The notes beneath the pieces are model-generated. The model was given only the letters and a program-made list of their open reading frames with translations. It searched no databases and was not told where the DNA came from. A DNA stretch of 54,403 bases from Bacteroidia bacterium (GTDB lineage Bacteria > Bacteroidota > Bacteroidia > Flavobacteriales_E > Vicingaceae): assembly GCA_030426475.1 (NCBI GenBank), contig JAUHYR010000007.1, positions 1 through 54,403 on the forward strand, read 5' to 3'. Positions 25,688-36,276 of the stretch are shown piece by piece. The position numbers and the translations under genes were made by a program. Each line of letters begins with the position of its first letter. The first letter of the stretch is position 1.

Positions 25688-25727
25688 AAATTTGATTTGC
25701 TATAATATACGTTTTTTCTGTGAATAA

Positions 25728-25763
25728 AAAAAGCCTATCAAAATAGTATTGACAGGCTTTTGG
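25728..25763 (-). terminator. Intrinsic terminator after the cold-shock gene
   Basis: On the minus strand AAAGCCTGTCA, a 9-11 base loop and TGATAGGCTTT form an 11-bp stem with one wobble-type mismatch, followed by a run of T. It lies just after the stop of the 63-aa cold-shock gene. Confidence 0.7.
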
Positions 25764-25789
25764 TGTTTTAAAAAATTAAAGCGTAAATA

Positions 25790-25981
25790 TTAAATTACTT
25801 TTACGTTCACTGCATTCAATCCTTTTTTACCTTCTTGTAGTTCAAATTCTACTGTATCTCCATCACGAATTTCATCTATCAATCCTGATACGTGTACAAA
25901 ATGTTCTTTGTTGTTACCTTCTTCTGTGATAAAACCAAATCCTTTGGTCTCATTGAAGAATTTTACTGTGCCTTTATTCAT
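25790..25981 (-). CDS. CspA-family cold-shock protein
   Basis: This is a 63-residue single cold-shock domain, an RNA chaperone. It begins MNKGTVKFFNETKGFGFITEEG (RNP1 KGFGFI) and has KEHFVHVSGLIDEI (RNP2) and GDTVEFELQEGKKGLNAVNV. Length is typical (63-70). It has its own promoter with a perfect TACCTTTG box and a 14-bp palindrome in the spacer, plus a downstream terminator, so it is monocistronic. Which of the paralogues responds to cold cannot be told. Confidence 0.95.
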   Translation of the reverse strand: MNKGTVKFFNETKGFGFITEEGNNKEHFVHVSGLIDEIRDGDTVEFELQEGKKGLNAVNVKVI

Positions 25982-26004
25982 TGTATTAATTTAAAAATGT
26001 GACG

Positions 26005-26031
26005 CAAAGGTACTCTAATATATTAGACCAA
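26005..26031 (-). promoter_or_regulatory. Cold-shock gene promoter with palindromic spacer
   Basis: On the minus strand TTG (26029-26031), a 16-base spacer and TACCTTTG (26005-26012), a perfect -7 box. The spacer holds the perfect palindrome TCTAATATATTAGA (26014-26027), a candidate operator. Confidence 0.5.
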
Positions 26032-26090
26032 CTATTTTTTCGGCCTTTTTATTTATTTAAGGGAAGCAGGAAAGAGAGTATTTGAAAAAA

Positions 26091-26381
26091 TTATTGTGTT
26101 TGATCCGGATCTTTTTTCCAGCTTCTACACTGTACTTCAAGCTTACATAGGTTGTTTCCTGTTCTGCTTAAATCATAAGCCTGTTGTTTTGCTTTTTCTT
26201 CTAATCCGGTATTTTCACTTCCACAACCTTCTATTTTCCACTCTGTCACTCCGGTTTCTGTATTAATTACTTTACACTCTTTACATTGATTAGGTAAAAC
26301 AGCACCGTTAAACATACTGGCACATGCTCCCAGTAAAATAATGCTACCGCCAATTAGAATATATTTCAATTGCTTTTTCAT
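26091..26381 (-). CDS. Small Cys-rich putative lipoprotein
   Basis: This 96-residue protein has a lipoprotein signal peptide (MKKQLKYILIGGSIILLGAC, acylated Cys20). The mature part has Cys at NQCKECKV, EGCGSEN, NLCKLEVQCRS, suggesting disulfides. No domain was recognised. It follows the gene at 26393-26893 by 11 bases, so the two may share a transcript. Confidence 0.65.
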   Translation of the reverse strand: MKKQLKYILIGGSIILLGACASMFNGAVLPNQCKECKVINTETGVTEWKIEGCGSENTGLEEKAKQQAYDLSRTGNNLCKLEVQCRSWKKDPDQTQ

Positions 26382-26392
26382 GTTTTATTTTT

Positions 26393-26893
26393 TTAGTAAG
26401 CATTAAAAAGTAAGTCACTTAAATCATTCCAAAAATTTGTATGTGTTTCTTGATTAGCAGACTTATATTTAATCTTTATATGGTTAATGTTGAAATAGTT
26501 TGAATTATTAATGCATCCTAAATCAATAGATGATTTTTCTTCAGAATAGTTTGGGTTTTCTCTTGGAAAAAAATACTGGTAATAACAAACATTCTCAAAG
26601 TATTCACCTAAACAATACTTGGTGGTAATTTCTGGAATAACTCTTTTAAGTATTGTGGGTTCAATATTTTTAGTAAATGCGAATTCTAAATAACTATCAA
26701 ATTCAAAGCTCCTTTTTTGTGAAGAGTGTTTTTTTGAATAAAGTGTTTGTATTTGATTATTTGAGTTTATTTTTTCCAATAATTCAAGTAAGTTTTCATC
26801 TAATTTCCAACTTGGGTTTGTACAAGCGACAACCTTTTTAAAATCCTCAGTATAAAGCTTTTTTCTTCTTTTTGTCAAATAAATATTTCTCAT
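26393..26893 (-). CDS. Protein of unknown function (166 aa)
   Basis: A frame opens at 26926, but that start lies within the hairpin 26915-26950, so I prefer the Met at 26891-26893 (MRNIYLTKRRKK). The protein is soluble, rich in Asn, Tyr and Phe, with Cys-containing segments (VVACTNPSWKL, CLGEYFENVCYYQYFF, LGCINNS). No signal peptide, membrane segment or known domain was recognised. Its composition is similar to its AT-rich neighbours. Confidence 0.5.
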   Translation of the reverse strand: MRNIYLTKRRKKLYTEDFKKVVACTNPSWKLDENLLELLEKINSNNQIQTLYSKKHSSQKRSFEFDSYLEFAFTKNIEPTILKRVIPEITTKYCLGEYFENVCYYQYFFPRENPNYSEEKSSIDLGCINNSNYFNINHIKIKYKSANQETHTNFWNDLSDLLFNAY

Positions 26894-26914
26894 ACTTCTA
26901 ACTATAAAAATAAC

Positions 26915-26950
26915 AAAAAACCCCATTCGAATGAACGAACAGGGTTTTTT
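26915..26950 (-). terminator. Terminator after groEL
   Basis: AAAAAACCC at 26915-26923 pairs with GGGTTTTTT at 26942-26950, with an inner TTCG/CGAA pairing. On the minus strand it follows groEL by about 25 bases and ends in a T-run. The A/T symmetry would also allow the opposite direction. Confidence 0.75.
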
Positions 26951-26973
26951 GCCTATCTACTATGAAAAAACTA

Positions 26974-28629
<1,656 letters not shown>

Positions 28630-28653
28630 TTAATTGTTTAACTAAAAAATGAT

Positions 28654-28929
28654 TTACACTACAGCATAAATGTCAGACTCTCTCATGATAAGATAGTCTT
28701 TACCTTCTATGCTGATTTCGGTTCCAGAGTATTTACCATAAAGCACATTGTCTCCTGCTTTTACGGTTAACGGCTCATCTTTTTTTCCATTGCCTACGGC
28801 AACAACTTTTCCTCTTTGTGGTTTTTCTTTAGCAGTATCAGGAATGATAATTCCTCCTGCAGTTTTTTCTTCAGCCGGAGCAGGTTCTACAAGAACTCTG
28901 TCAGCTAGCGGTGTGATATTCACTCCCAT
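28654..28929 (-). CDS. groS: Co-chaperonin GroES
   Basis: This 91-residue lid subunit of the GroEL chamber has the family pattern [24 protein letters not shown] (mobile loop TAGGIII), [27 protein letters not shown] and [14 protein letters not shown]. It is the first gene of the groESL operon, with a promoter predicted 65-95 bases upstream. Confidence 0.97.
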   Translation of the reverse strand: MGVNITPLADRVLVEPAPAEEKTAGGIIIPDTAKEKPQRGKVVAVGNGKKDEPLTVKAGDNVLYGKYSGTEISIEGKDYLIMRESDIYAVV

Positions 28930-28992
28930 GGTTTATATAATTTTAAAGTTAAACTTAAATTTTTTCGAATGTGTGCTTGTCAGATTTTGTGC

Positions 28993-29022
28993 CAAATAGA
29001 TTTTTAGGTAAAAAGGTGACAA
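28993..29022 (-). promoter_or_regulatory. Predicted groESL promoter
   Basis: On the minus strand TTG (29020-29022), a 19-base spacer and TCTATTTG (28993-29000, seven of eight to TAnnTTTG). No CIRCE element is present between it and the ATG. Confidence 0.4.
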
Positions 29023-29048
29023 AAATTCCATTCTTATAGTATAAAGAC

Positions 29049-29078
29049 AAAAAAAGCTGTCAGTTTTAGTGACAGCTT
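29049..29078 (-). terminator. Terminator after secG
   Basis: On the minus strand AAGCTGTCA, a 7-base loop and TGACAGCTT form a perfect 9-bp stem (29054-29062 with 29070-29078), followed by seven T. It separates the miaB-secG operon from groESL. Confidence 0.85.
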
Positions 29079-29097
29079 GTCAGAATCTTTTTCAATT

Positions 29098-29493
29098 TTA
29101 TTTTGCAGGCTCTTCAGGTGGGGTTTGTTGTCCACCATCTCCTCCCGGTATTGGTTGCCCCTGATTTGGTAAAGGAATATTATTATCTACCGGTGGGGCT
29201 GCAGGTAATTCAGGCGTAGCCGTTTGAACGTCTTTTAATTCACTTTCAGTGGCTTGTTCTGCAGAAGTAGGTGTGCCGCTTAGCAAAGTGGCAGATACTA
29301 TACTTAGTATTACCAATGCAATACCTAATGTCCATGTTGATTTTTCTAAAAAGTCAACGGTTCTTTTTACACCGCCAATTTGGTTCATTCCTGAAAAGTT
29401 GCTAGAGATACCGCCTTTTGGGTTTTGAACTAATATCACTAACATTAAAAGAATGCAGATGACAATGATTAAGAAGGTTACAACTGCTGCCAT
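29098..29493 (-). CDS. secG: Preprotein translocase subunit SecG
   Basis: This small SecYEG accessory subunit assists Sec export at the inner membrane. The 131-residue protein has two membrane helices (about 3-23 and 54-74) around the conserved LVQNPKGGISSNFSGM loop and the VKRTVDFLEKSTW segment. A Pro/Gln/Gly-rich tail of about 50 residues is typical for Bacteroidota. It is the last gene of the operon; its ATG is one base from the preceding stop. Confidence 0.92.
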   Translation of the reverse strand: MAAVVTFLIIVICILLMLVILVQNPKGGISSNFSGMNQIGGVKRTVDFLEKSTWTLGIALVILSIVSATLLSGTPTSAEQATESELKDVQTATPELPAAPPVDNNIPLPNQGQPIPGGDGGQQTPPEEPAK

Positions 29494-29494
29494 A

Positions 29495-30367
29495 CTAGTC
29501 TGTTTTTTTCTTTAAGATTAAAATTTGGGCTGCGAAGTAACTACTTTTTTCGGGAATTTTCAAACTTAATTTCTTGTAGGCAGCTATTGCTTTGTCTATT
29601 TTGTTTTGCATGACATATATTTTGGCAAGCGTTTCTGTAATGATTTCATCGTTTTCTTCTACACTTTTTTGAGCCATTTTTGCCGGATTGTAGAATTCTT
29701 TTTTAACTGATGGTTTAATTTCAACAGGTTTTTCCGGCTCTCGAAAGCTTTTACTTTCTTTGCTTTTTGTTTTTTCAGTAAATAAATCCAGCCACTCGGA
29801 GAAGGTTTGCTTGCTTGGCAAGTTTTCCTTTTGTGGTTTTTCTTTAATTAATGATTGAAGTTCTTCTTTTGAAATTTCCTCTTTTGCTTCATCAAAATAA
29901 CCCACACTTTCAACAGATGAAATGTAGTTCTCTTCCAATTTCTTGATGTCTTTTTCTACATCGTATTCTATTTCGGACTTTTGCTTTTCTTTTTTTACAA
30001 AATCAGAAATAATGTCTTGCTTTTTATTCTCTTTTATGGGTTCAGTAACTTCCTTTTCGACAACCTTTTGTGTAGTAGATTGGCTGGTTTTTATTTCTTC
30101 TGTTACTTCAGTAGAAATATCTGACTCTGCATTTTTCAGCTGAATTAGGTCATATAGTTTTTCTCTATCAGAAACGTAAACTGCTTTAAGCGGAAGGACT
30201 TTTTCAAATTTAATGGAGTCAGAGTTTTTTAACGCTTTGGCGTGAAGCAAATGGGCTGTTTGAAAGTATGGGTAAACTTCTAAAATATCCTCTAACTGTT
30301 TAATGTCTTCATTGGAAAGTTGAAGAGGTTTTTCAATAGAAGCGGATATGTAATTTGAGCTTACCAA
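29495..30367 (-). CDS. TPR-like cytoplasmic protein of unknown function
   Basis: This 290-residue protein has an N-terminal helical segment (LEDILEVYPYFQTAHLLHAKAL) and a long Lys/Glu-rich, low-complexity middle (about 95-220). Near the C-terminus is a single TPR-like pair (LAKIYVMQNKIDKAIAAYKKLSLKIPEKSSYFAAQ). No signal peptide. It overlaps lptE by seven bases and abuts secG. The context suggests a cell-envelope assembly role, but this is only positional. Confidence 0.75.
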   Translation of the reverse strand: MVSSNYISASIEKPLQLSNEDIKQLEDILEVYPYFQTAHLLHAKALKNSDSIKFEKVLPLKAVYVSDREKLYDLIQLKNAESDISTEVTEEIKTSQSTTQKVVEKEVTEPIKENKKQDIISDFVKKEKQKSEIEYDVEKDIKKLEENYISSVESVGYFDEAKEEISKEELQSLIKEKPQKENLPSKQTFSEWLDLFTEKTKSKESKSFREPEKPVEIKPSVKKEFYNPAKMAQKSVEENDEIITETLAKIYVMQNKIDKAIAAYKKLSLKIPEKSSYFAAQILILKKKTD

Positions 30368-30882
30368 TTGCTTAGTGCTGCGTTGAAAATATCTTGCACA
30401 AGTTGAGAATTTACATCTTCTACTAACTGTGTTTCTACTTGAGAAAAATCTTTGCTACTGTCGAAATCTGAAAACCTGGTAAAGGTTCTTTCAAAGTTTT
30501 GTTCGGGCTGCTTAGTATTTACATACTTTACCTTTACTGAAATAGTTAACCGGTTGAGTGATGCTGTTTCGTTAGCTTGGATAGAAACGGGTTTTACGTT
30601 AAATTCGGTTATATTTCCTTCAAAAGCTAAATCACCATTTTTATTGATTAAACTTAAGCCAGATTGTCGTATTAAAACGTCTTTTAATGCTTCCGTAAAT
30701 TGCTGACTCAAGTTAGGAGAACCTAAGCTAGATAGATTTTCAAAATACTGAACCGAAACTGTTTTGCATTCGGCACATGGTTTAGCTCCTGTAAATGAAT
30801 ATATCCCACATGAAAAAAGTCCAATACCTATTATTAAGTAATATAGAGGTTTAAGGAAAGTATAAAAGGGTTTATTGCTCAT
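30361..30882 (-). CDS. lptE: LptE-family LPS assembly lipoprotein
   Basis: LptE plugs and supports LptD, the outer-membrane LPS translocon. The 173-residue protein has a lipoprotein-type N-terminus (YYLIIGIGLFSC, Cys25, then GIYSFTGA) and the Bacteroidota LptE features VSVQYFENLSS and FTEALKDVLIRQSGLSLI. A beta-rich body (FEGNITEFNVKPVSI) follows. LptD is not in the window. It lies six bases after the sigma54 activator gene in the same operon. Confidence 0.82.
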   Translation of the reverse strand: MSNKPFYTFLKPLYYLIIGIGLFSCGIYSFTGAKPCAECKTVSVQYFENLSSLGSPNLSQQFTEALKDVLIRQSGLSLINKNGDLAFEGNITEFNVKPVSIQANETASLNRLTISVKVKYVNTKQPEQNFERTFTRFSDFDSSKDFSQVETQLVEDVNSQLVQDIFNAALSNW

Positions 30883-30888
30883 GTAGTA

Positions 30889-32118
30889 CTATAACTCTAT
30901 TTCGTATTCTTTTATTTTCCTGTAAAGTGTTCTTTCTGAAATACCCAGTTCTTCGGCAGCATATTTTCTTTTTCCGTTGTGTTTCTCAAGAGCTTTTTCT
31001 ATTAACTCTTTTTCATGGTCGGTAAGAGAAAGTTTTGAGTCTTCATCCTCTTCTTCTGTATGATGAAATTCTTCTTCGTGATGTGAAACGGAAGGCTTAA
31101 ACAATTCAATTTTTGATGGCACTTCAAGTTCGTCATTACTCAACCATTTTTTTACGATGGTAGTATTTTGTTCACTACTTTTAATAGCATTAGGATTGTT
31201 AGTTAACTCAAATACAACCTTTTTTAAATCGGTAACATCATTTTTTAAGTCGAATAAGACTTTATATAAAATTTCTCTTTCGGTAAGGGTTTCTGCACTT
31301 TCTTCTTTAGAATAAACAACGGGAAGGCTTCGTGAAGCATTTTCCGGTAAATACTTATAAAGGACTTCTCCGGTAACCTCTCTATTTTTTTCAATTACAG
31401 ATATTTGTTCGGTAACATTTTTAAGTTGTCTGATGTTTCCCGGCCAGGCATAATTTTCAAGAATATTAACGGCCTCATCAGTTAAATGAATGGTTGGCAT
31501 GCGGTATTTTTCAGCAAAGTCGGCTGCAAACTTCCTAAATAATAAGTGAATATCTTCTTTACGATGTCTCAATGGAGGAACTTCAATTGGAACGGTGTTT
31601 AACCGATAGTATAAATCCTCTCTAAATTTCCCTTTTTTAATGGCTTCGGGAATATTTACATTGGTGGCTGCCACAATTCTTACGTCTGTTTTTTGAACTT
31701 TTGATGAGCCAACTTTAATAAATTCTCCTGTTTCTAAAACCCTTAGTAATCTTACTTGCGTTTGAATAGGAAGCTCGGCAACCTCATCTAAAAAAATAGT
31801 GCCGCCATCCGCTTCTTCAAAATAACCCGAACGAGCATTTGTAGCTCCGGTAAAAGATCCTTTTTCATGCCCGAATAATTCTGAGTCAATCGTTCCTTCG
31901 GGAATAGCACCGCAGTTAACGGCAATATATTTATTATGTTTTCTTGAGCTTTGTTGGTGAATGATTTGAGGCATTACCTCTTTCCCTGTTCCACTTTCTC
32001 CGGTAATTAAAACCGATAAATCAGTTGGGGCAACTTGTAAAGCAATATTTATAGCTCTGTTGAGAGCGGCTGAGCTACCAATTATTTTAAAGCGTTGTTT
32101 TATTTGTTGAATATCCAT
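30889..32118 (-). CDS. Sigma54-dependent AAA+ transcription activator without sensor domain
   Basis: This 409-residue enhancer-binding protein starts directly with the AAA+ domain: Walker A GESGTGKE (residues 40-47), GSFTGA loop (87-92, usually GAFTGA), and Walker B GGTIFLDEVAELP. The arginine-finger region is near 180. A Fis-type helix-turn-helix sits at the end (KRKYAAEELGISERTLYRKIKEYEI). There is no receiver, GAF or PAS domain at the N-terminus. A non-conserved linker of about 110 residues has an acidic/His-rich patch (HHEEEFHHTEEEDEDS). It is translated three bases after miaB. Target promoters are unknown. Confidence 0.92.
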   Translation of the reverse strand: MDIQQIKQRFKIIGSSAALNRAINIALQVAPTDLSVLITGESGTGKEVMPQIIHQQSSRKHNKYIAVNCGAIPEGTIDSELFGHEKGSFTGATNARSGYFEEADGGTIFLDEVAELPIQTQVRLLRVLETGEFIKVGSSKVQKTDVRIVAATNVNIPEAIKKGKFREDLYYRLNTVPIEVPPLRHRKEDIHLLFRKFAADFAEKYRMPTIHLTDEAVNILENYAWPGNIRQLKNVTEQISVIEKNREVTGEVLYKYLPENASRSLPVVYSKEESAETLTEREILYKVLFDLKNDVTDLKKVVFELTNNPNAIKSSEQNTTIVKKWLSNDELEVPSKIELFKPSVSHHEEEFHHTEEEDEDSKLSLTDHEKELIEKALEKHNGKRKYAAEELGISERTLYRKIKEYEIEL

Positions 32119-32121
32119 AGC

Positions 32122-33570
32122 TTATTCAATTCTTGACGCAGAACCTAATAATGTTGCAGATGTGCAATCTTCAATAGAAACACTTACGTATTCACCTTTT
32201 TTAAAGTCTTCTTTTGGAAAAACACAAACTGTATTTTGTGATGTTCTTCCGTAAAGTTGTTCATCAGATTTTTTTGATATACCTTCAACTAAAACAGTAA
32301 AAGTTTTTCCAACATCTGCTTTATTTCTTTCTAATGAGTGTTTTTGCTGTAACTGAATTATTTCGGCCAGTCTTCTTGATTTTACTTCTTCAGGAATATC
32401 ATCTTCAAACTTTTTGGCAGCAGCTGTATTAGGTCTTTCAGAGTATTTAAACATGTATGCAAAATGATATTTTACTTGCTCCATTAGGCTTAAAGTGTCT
32501 TTGTGTTCTGTTTCTGTTTCAGAGCAAAAGCCGCTTATAATATCTGTTGATATTGCACAATCGGGAATAATTCTGTTAATCGCTTCAATTCTATTTAAAT
32601 ATTTTTCTCTGGTGTAACCCCTGTTCATCATTTCCAGTACTCTTGTGTTTCCTGATTGAACAGGTAAATGAATATACTTACAAATGTTTTCATATTTAGC
32701 CATTACATGAAGAACTTCATCCGTCATATCCTGAGGGTTAGAAGTAGAAAACCGAATTCTTAAATTTGGATTGACTTGGGCAACCATTTCTAAAAGCTTG
32801 GCAAAGTTTACAGAGGATTTTTGTTCTTCTTCCGTTAGTTTATTAAATACTTTTTTTGGCCCACCACCAAACCATAAGTATGAATCTACGTTTTGTCCTA
32901 AAAGAGTGACTTCTCTGTATCCTTGTTCAAAAAGATACTTTGCTTCATGTACAATAGTTTTTGGGTCTCTGCTTCTTTCTCTTCCTCTTGTAAATGGCAC
33001 TACACAAAAAGAGCACATATTGTCACACCCTCTGGTGATTGAAATAAATGCAGTTATTCCATTTCCTCCTAACCTAACAGGGTTTATGTCCGCATAGGTT
33101 TCTTCTTTGGATAGAATAACGTTTACTGCTTTGCTTCCTTCTTCTGTTTCTAACAATAGAGATGGTAAATCACGGTAAGCATCGGGTCCGGCAACTAAAT
33201 CAACCAGTTTTTCTTCTTCTAATAATTTTGATTTTAATCGTTCCGCCATGCATCCAAGGATGCCAACAACCATCTTAGGTTTTTCTTTTTTTAACCCTTG
33301 AAATTCGGTTAATCTTTTTCTTACTGTTTGTTCGGCCTTATCTCTTATAGAGCAAGTATTTAAAAAAACTACATCGGCCTCATTAATTTGTTTGGTTGTG
33401 TTATAACCATTTTTATTTAGAATGGATGCTACAATTTCACTGTCAGAAAAATTCATTTGACAACCATAACTCTCAATGTAAACTTTTTTGTTGTTTTCCA
33501 AAGAGCCTTCTAACTCCAACGCTTCGCCCTGTTTTTCTTCAATGATTTCTTTGTTTTCTACTTCTAGCAT
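32122..33570 (-). CDS. miaB: tRNA methylthiotransferase MiaB
   Basis: MiaB converts i6A37 to ms2i6A37 in tRNA with two 4Fe-4S clusters and SAM. The 482-residue protein has the N-terminal UPF0004 domain Cys residues ([29 protein letters not shown]). It also has the radical-SAM motif [22 protein letters not shown] and a C-terminal TRAM domain. A 30-residue acidic N-terminal extension precedes [12 protein letters not shown]. It leads the operon with the sigma54 activator, lptE, TPR protein and secG, and has a strong predicted promoter. Confidence 0.96.
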   Translation of the reverse strand: MLEVENKEIIEEKQGEALELEGSLENNKKVYIESYGCQMNFSDSEIVASILNKNGYNTTKQINEADVVFLNTCSIRDKAEQTVRKRLTEFQGLKKEKPKMVVGILGCMAERLKSKLLEEEKLVDLVAGPDAYRDLPSLLLETEEGSKAVNVILSKEETYADINPVRLGGNGITAFISITRGCDNMCSFCVVPFTRGRERSRDPKTIVHEAKYLFEQGYREVTLLGQNVDSYLWFGGGPKKVFNKLTEEEQKSSVNFAKLLEMVAQVNPNLRIRFSTSNPQDMTDEVLHVMAKYENICKYIHLPVQSGNTRVLEMMNRGYTREKYLNRIEAINRIIPDCAISTDIISGFCSETETEHKDTLSLMEQVKYHFAYMFKYSERPNTAAAKKFEDDIPEEVKSRRLAEIIQLQQKHSLERNKADVGKTFTVLVEGISKKSDEQLYGRTSQNTVCVFPKEDFKKGEYVSVSIEDCTSATLLGSASRIE

Positions 33571-33595
33571 TTATTCCATATATAATAAGGGATTG

Positions 33596-33625
33596 CAAAG
33601 TTAAGTAAAAGGAAATTAGTGCCAA
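33596..33625 (-). promoter_or_regulatory. Promoter of the miaB operon
   Basis: On the minus strand TTG (33623-33625), a 19-base spacer and the perfect -7 box TAACTTTG (33596-33603), about 26 bases before the ATG. Confidence 0.6.
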
Positions 33626-33663
33626 AATGTCAGTCCGAACAATTGTTAATAAACCCAAAAAAT

Positions 33664-33686
33664 TATATAATATGTAATATTATATA
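33664..33686. other. 23-bp perfect A/T dyad in the miaB-topA divergent gap
   Basis: TATATAATAT (33664-33673), GTA, then ATATTATATA (33677-33686). It lies between the two divergent promoters. It could be an operator or a cruciform-prone element. Chance is possible because the sequence is AT-only apart from the centre. Confidence 0.5.
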
Positions 33687-33708
33687 GTAAAAAATCTTTT
33701 TTAAATGT

Positions 33709-33740
33709 TTGGTAGATAAGGAAATTATTATTTTTCTTTG
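33709..33740 (+). promoter_or_regulatory. Predicted topA promoter
   Basis: TTG (33709-33711), a 21-base spacer and TTTCTTTG (33733-33740, seven of eight), about 50 bases before the ATG. Confidence 0.4.
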
Positions 33741-33792
33741 TCGCCATCATTATTAACAAAAAACTGTTGATATTGCCTAAAAACACTGCCTT

Positions 33793-36273
33793 ATGATTAA
33801 AAATTTAGTCATAGTTGAGTCACCTGCCAAAGCAAAAACAATCGAAAAATTCTTAGGAAAAGATTTTATCGTGCGTTCATGTTTTGGACATATTCGTGAC
33901 CTTAACTCCAAAAAACTTTCAGTTGATGTAGAAAATAACTTTGCTCCTGACTATGAAATACCCGCAGACAAAAAGAAAGTAGTTAGCGAGCTGAAAAAAA
34001 TGGCAAAGGAGGCAGAAACGGTTTGGTTAGCATCGGATGAGGACCGTGAAGGAGAAGCTATTTCTTGGCATTTGTTTGAAGCGCTTGGCTTAAAGCAAGA
34101 TAAAACAAAGCGAATTGTTTTTCATGAAATTACTAAAGATGCTATTCAAAAAGCAATTGAAAAACCGAGAGGCATAGACATGAATTTGGTTGATGCCCAG
34201 CAGGCAAGAAGAGTTTTAGACAGATTGGTGGGATATGAAGTTTCTCCTATTCTTTGGAAGAAAGTAAAACCTTCATTGTCGGCAGGAAGAGTGCAGTCAG
34301 TAGCAGTTAAACTAATTGTAGAAAGAGAAAAAGAAATTACCAATTTCAAATCAGAATCTTCTTATAAGGTTACCGGTTTTTTTAAAACTGAAAAAGGTGA
34401 AATTATTAAAGCTGAATTAAACACTAAGTTTTCTACTTTAGAAGAAGCTAATAGTTTTTTGAAAAAATGCGGAGAAGCTAAGTATGAAGTGGCAAGCGTA
34501 GAAACTAAACCTACAACAAAATCTCCGGCAGCGCCTTTTACAACTTCTACATTACAGCAAGAGGCAGGAAGAAAGCTAGGGTATTCGGTTTCAAAAACAA
34601 TGACTTTAGCTCAACGATTGTATGAGGCAGGGCATATTACTTATATGAGAACAGACTCTGTTAACTTAAGTGATTTAGCCATTAATACAGCCAAACAAGA
34701 GATAACTAATTTATATGGGAAAGAATTTTCTGAGCCAAGAAATTATACCAGTAAATCAAAAAATGCGCAAGAGGCTCACGAAGCAATTCGACCAACTTAT
34801 ATCGCCAATAAATCAATAGATGTGGAGTCCGGACAAGAAAGATTATATGATTTAATTTGGAAGAGAACAGTTGCATCTCAAATGAGTAAGGCTGAATTGG
34901 AAAAAACAACTTTACATATAGAGTTGTCAAATACCTCTGAAAAATTTATTGCAACAGGTGAGGTAATCAAGTTTGAAGGGTTTTTAAAAGTATATCTTGA
35001 ATCTACTGACGATGAGCAAGAAGATACCGATAGCGGATTATTGCCTGCTACCAAAAAAGGGGATTTACTTAGTTATAATACTATTCAGGCAGTAGAAAGA
35101 TTCACGCATCATCCTGCAAGATACACAGAGGCAAGTTTGGTAAGAAAAATGGAAGATTTAGGAATAGGCAGACCCTCAACTTATGCCCCAACTATTTCTA
35201 CCATTCAAAAGAGAGGATATGTAGTATTAGAAGATAGAGAAGGAGTGGAAAGAAAATACAATAGTATTGAGTTAAAAGCCGGAAATATTGAAAAAGAGGA
35301 AAAAGTGGAGATGGCGGGAAGAGAAAGGAAAAAACTTTTCCCAACGGATATAGGTATTGTTGTTAGTGACTTCTTAGATGAATACTTTAAGCGTATTATG
35401 GATTATGGCTTTACCGCCAATGTGGAAGAACAATTTGATGAAATTGCCAACGGCCAGTTGAAATGGAACAAAATGATTGAGCAGTTTTATAATCCGTTTC
35501 ACAAAAACGTTGAAAATACTACCGAAAATGCCGAAAGAGCTACTGGAGAAAGGGAGCTGGGAATAGACCCAGAAACTGCAAAACCGGTAATCGTTAGAAT
35601 CGGAAAATTCGGACCAATGGCTCAAATTGGTAAAACAGAAGATGAGGGAGGAGCTAAGTTTGCAAGTTTATTATCGAGCCAAGCTATTAATACAATTACT
35701 TTAGAAGAAGCCTTAGAACTTTTTAAATTTCCAAAAACAGTAGGAAAATATGAAGGGCATGAGGTAATTGTTTCTCAAGGAAGGTTTGGCCCTTATGTGA
35801 AGTTTGATGATTTATTTATCTCTATTCCAAAAAATGAAGACATAAGCTCTGTTGATTTAAAAAGAGCAATTGAACTTATCAAACAAAAACTGGATGCAGA
35901 TGCACCAATAGATGAATACGAAGGCATGCCTGTTCAAAAGGGAGTGGGGCGTTTCGGGCCTTTTATTAAGTGGAACGGAATGTTTATCAATGTCAATAAA
36001 AAGTATGATTTTGATAATTTATCTCACAACGATATTGTTCAGCTAATTGAGGATAAGAAGAAAAAAGAGAAAGAAAAGTATATTCATCGTTGGGATGATG
36101 AAGGAATTTCAGTTCAAAAAGCTCGCTGGGGAAGATTCCATATTGTAAAAGGAAAACAAAAAATTGAACTTCCTAAAACTTTTGAGGTAGAAAAACTTAC
36201 CTTAGATGCGGTAAAGAAAATGTTAGAAGAAAACGCTCCTAAGAAAAAAACTACCGCTAAAAGAAAAAAGTAG
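33793..36273 (+). CDS. topA: DNA topoisomerase I
   Basis: This type IA topoisomerase relaxes negative supercoils. The 826-residue protein has the Toprim domain (IVESPAKAKTIEKFLG at the start, LASDEDREGEAISWH near 78), the AGRVQSVAVKLIVERE block and the active-site EAGHITYMRTDS (Tyr284). GRPSTYAPTISTIQ follows. Instead of Cys4 zinc fingers the C-terminus has three GRFGP-type repeats (SQGRFGPYVKF, GVGRFGPFIKW, KARWGRFHIVKG), a common Bacteroidota variant. The Lys-rich tail ends three bases before the next gene. Confidence 0.96.
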   Translation: MIKNLVIVESPAKAKTIEKFLGKDFIVRSCFGHIRDLNSKKLSVDVENNFAPDYEIPADKKKVVSELKKMAKEAETVWLASDEDREGEAISWHLFEALGLKQDKTKRIVFHEITKDAIQKAIEKPRGIDMNLVDAQQARRVLDRLVGYEVSPILWKKVKPSLSAGRVQSVAVKLIVEREKEITNFKSESSYKVTGFFKTEKGEIIKAELNTKFSTLEEANSFLKKCGEAKYEVASVETKPTTKSPAAPFTTSTLQQEAGRKLGYSVSKTMTLAQRLYEAGHITYMRTDSVNLSDLAINTAKQEITNLYGKEFSEPRNYTSKSKNAQEAHEAIRPTYIANKSIDVESGQERLYDLIWKRTVASQMSKAELEKTTLHIELSNTSEKFIATGEVIKFEGFLKVYLESTDDEQEDTDSGLLPATKKGDLLSYNTIQAVERFTHHPARYTEASLVRKMEDLGIGRPSTYAPTISTIQKRGYVVLEDREGVERKYNSIELKAGNIEKEEKVEMAGRERKKLFPTDIGIVVSDFLDEYFKRIMDYGFTANVEEQFDEIANGQLKWNKMIEQFYNPFHKNVENTTENAERATGERELGIDPETAKPVIVRIGKFGPMAQIGKTEDEGGAKFASLLSSQAINTITLEEALELFKFPKTVGKYEGHEVIVSQGRFGPYVKFDDLFISIPKNEDISSVDLKRAIELIKQKLDADAPIDEYEGMPVQKGVGRFGPFIKWNGMFINVNKKYDFDNLSHNDIVQLIEDKKKKEKEKYIHRWDDEGISVQKARWGRFHIVKGKQKIELPKTFEVEKLTLDAVKKMLEENAPKKKTTAKRKK

Positions 36274-36276
36274 TCC

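Noticed and set aside
28930-29050. Possible CIRCE (HrcA) element upstream of groES
   Set aside because: No TTAGCACTC-N9-GAGTGCTAA-like inverted repeat is present in the gap.
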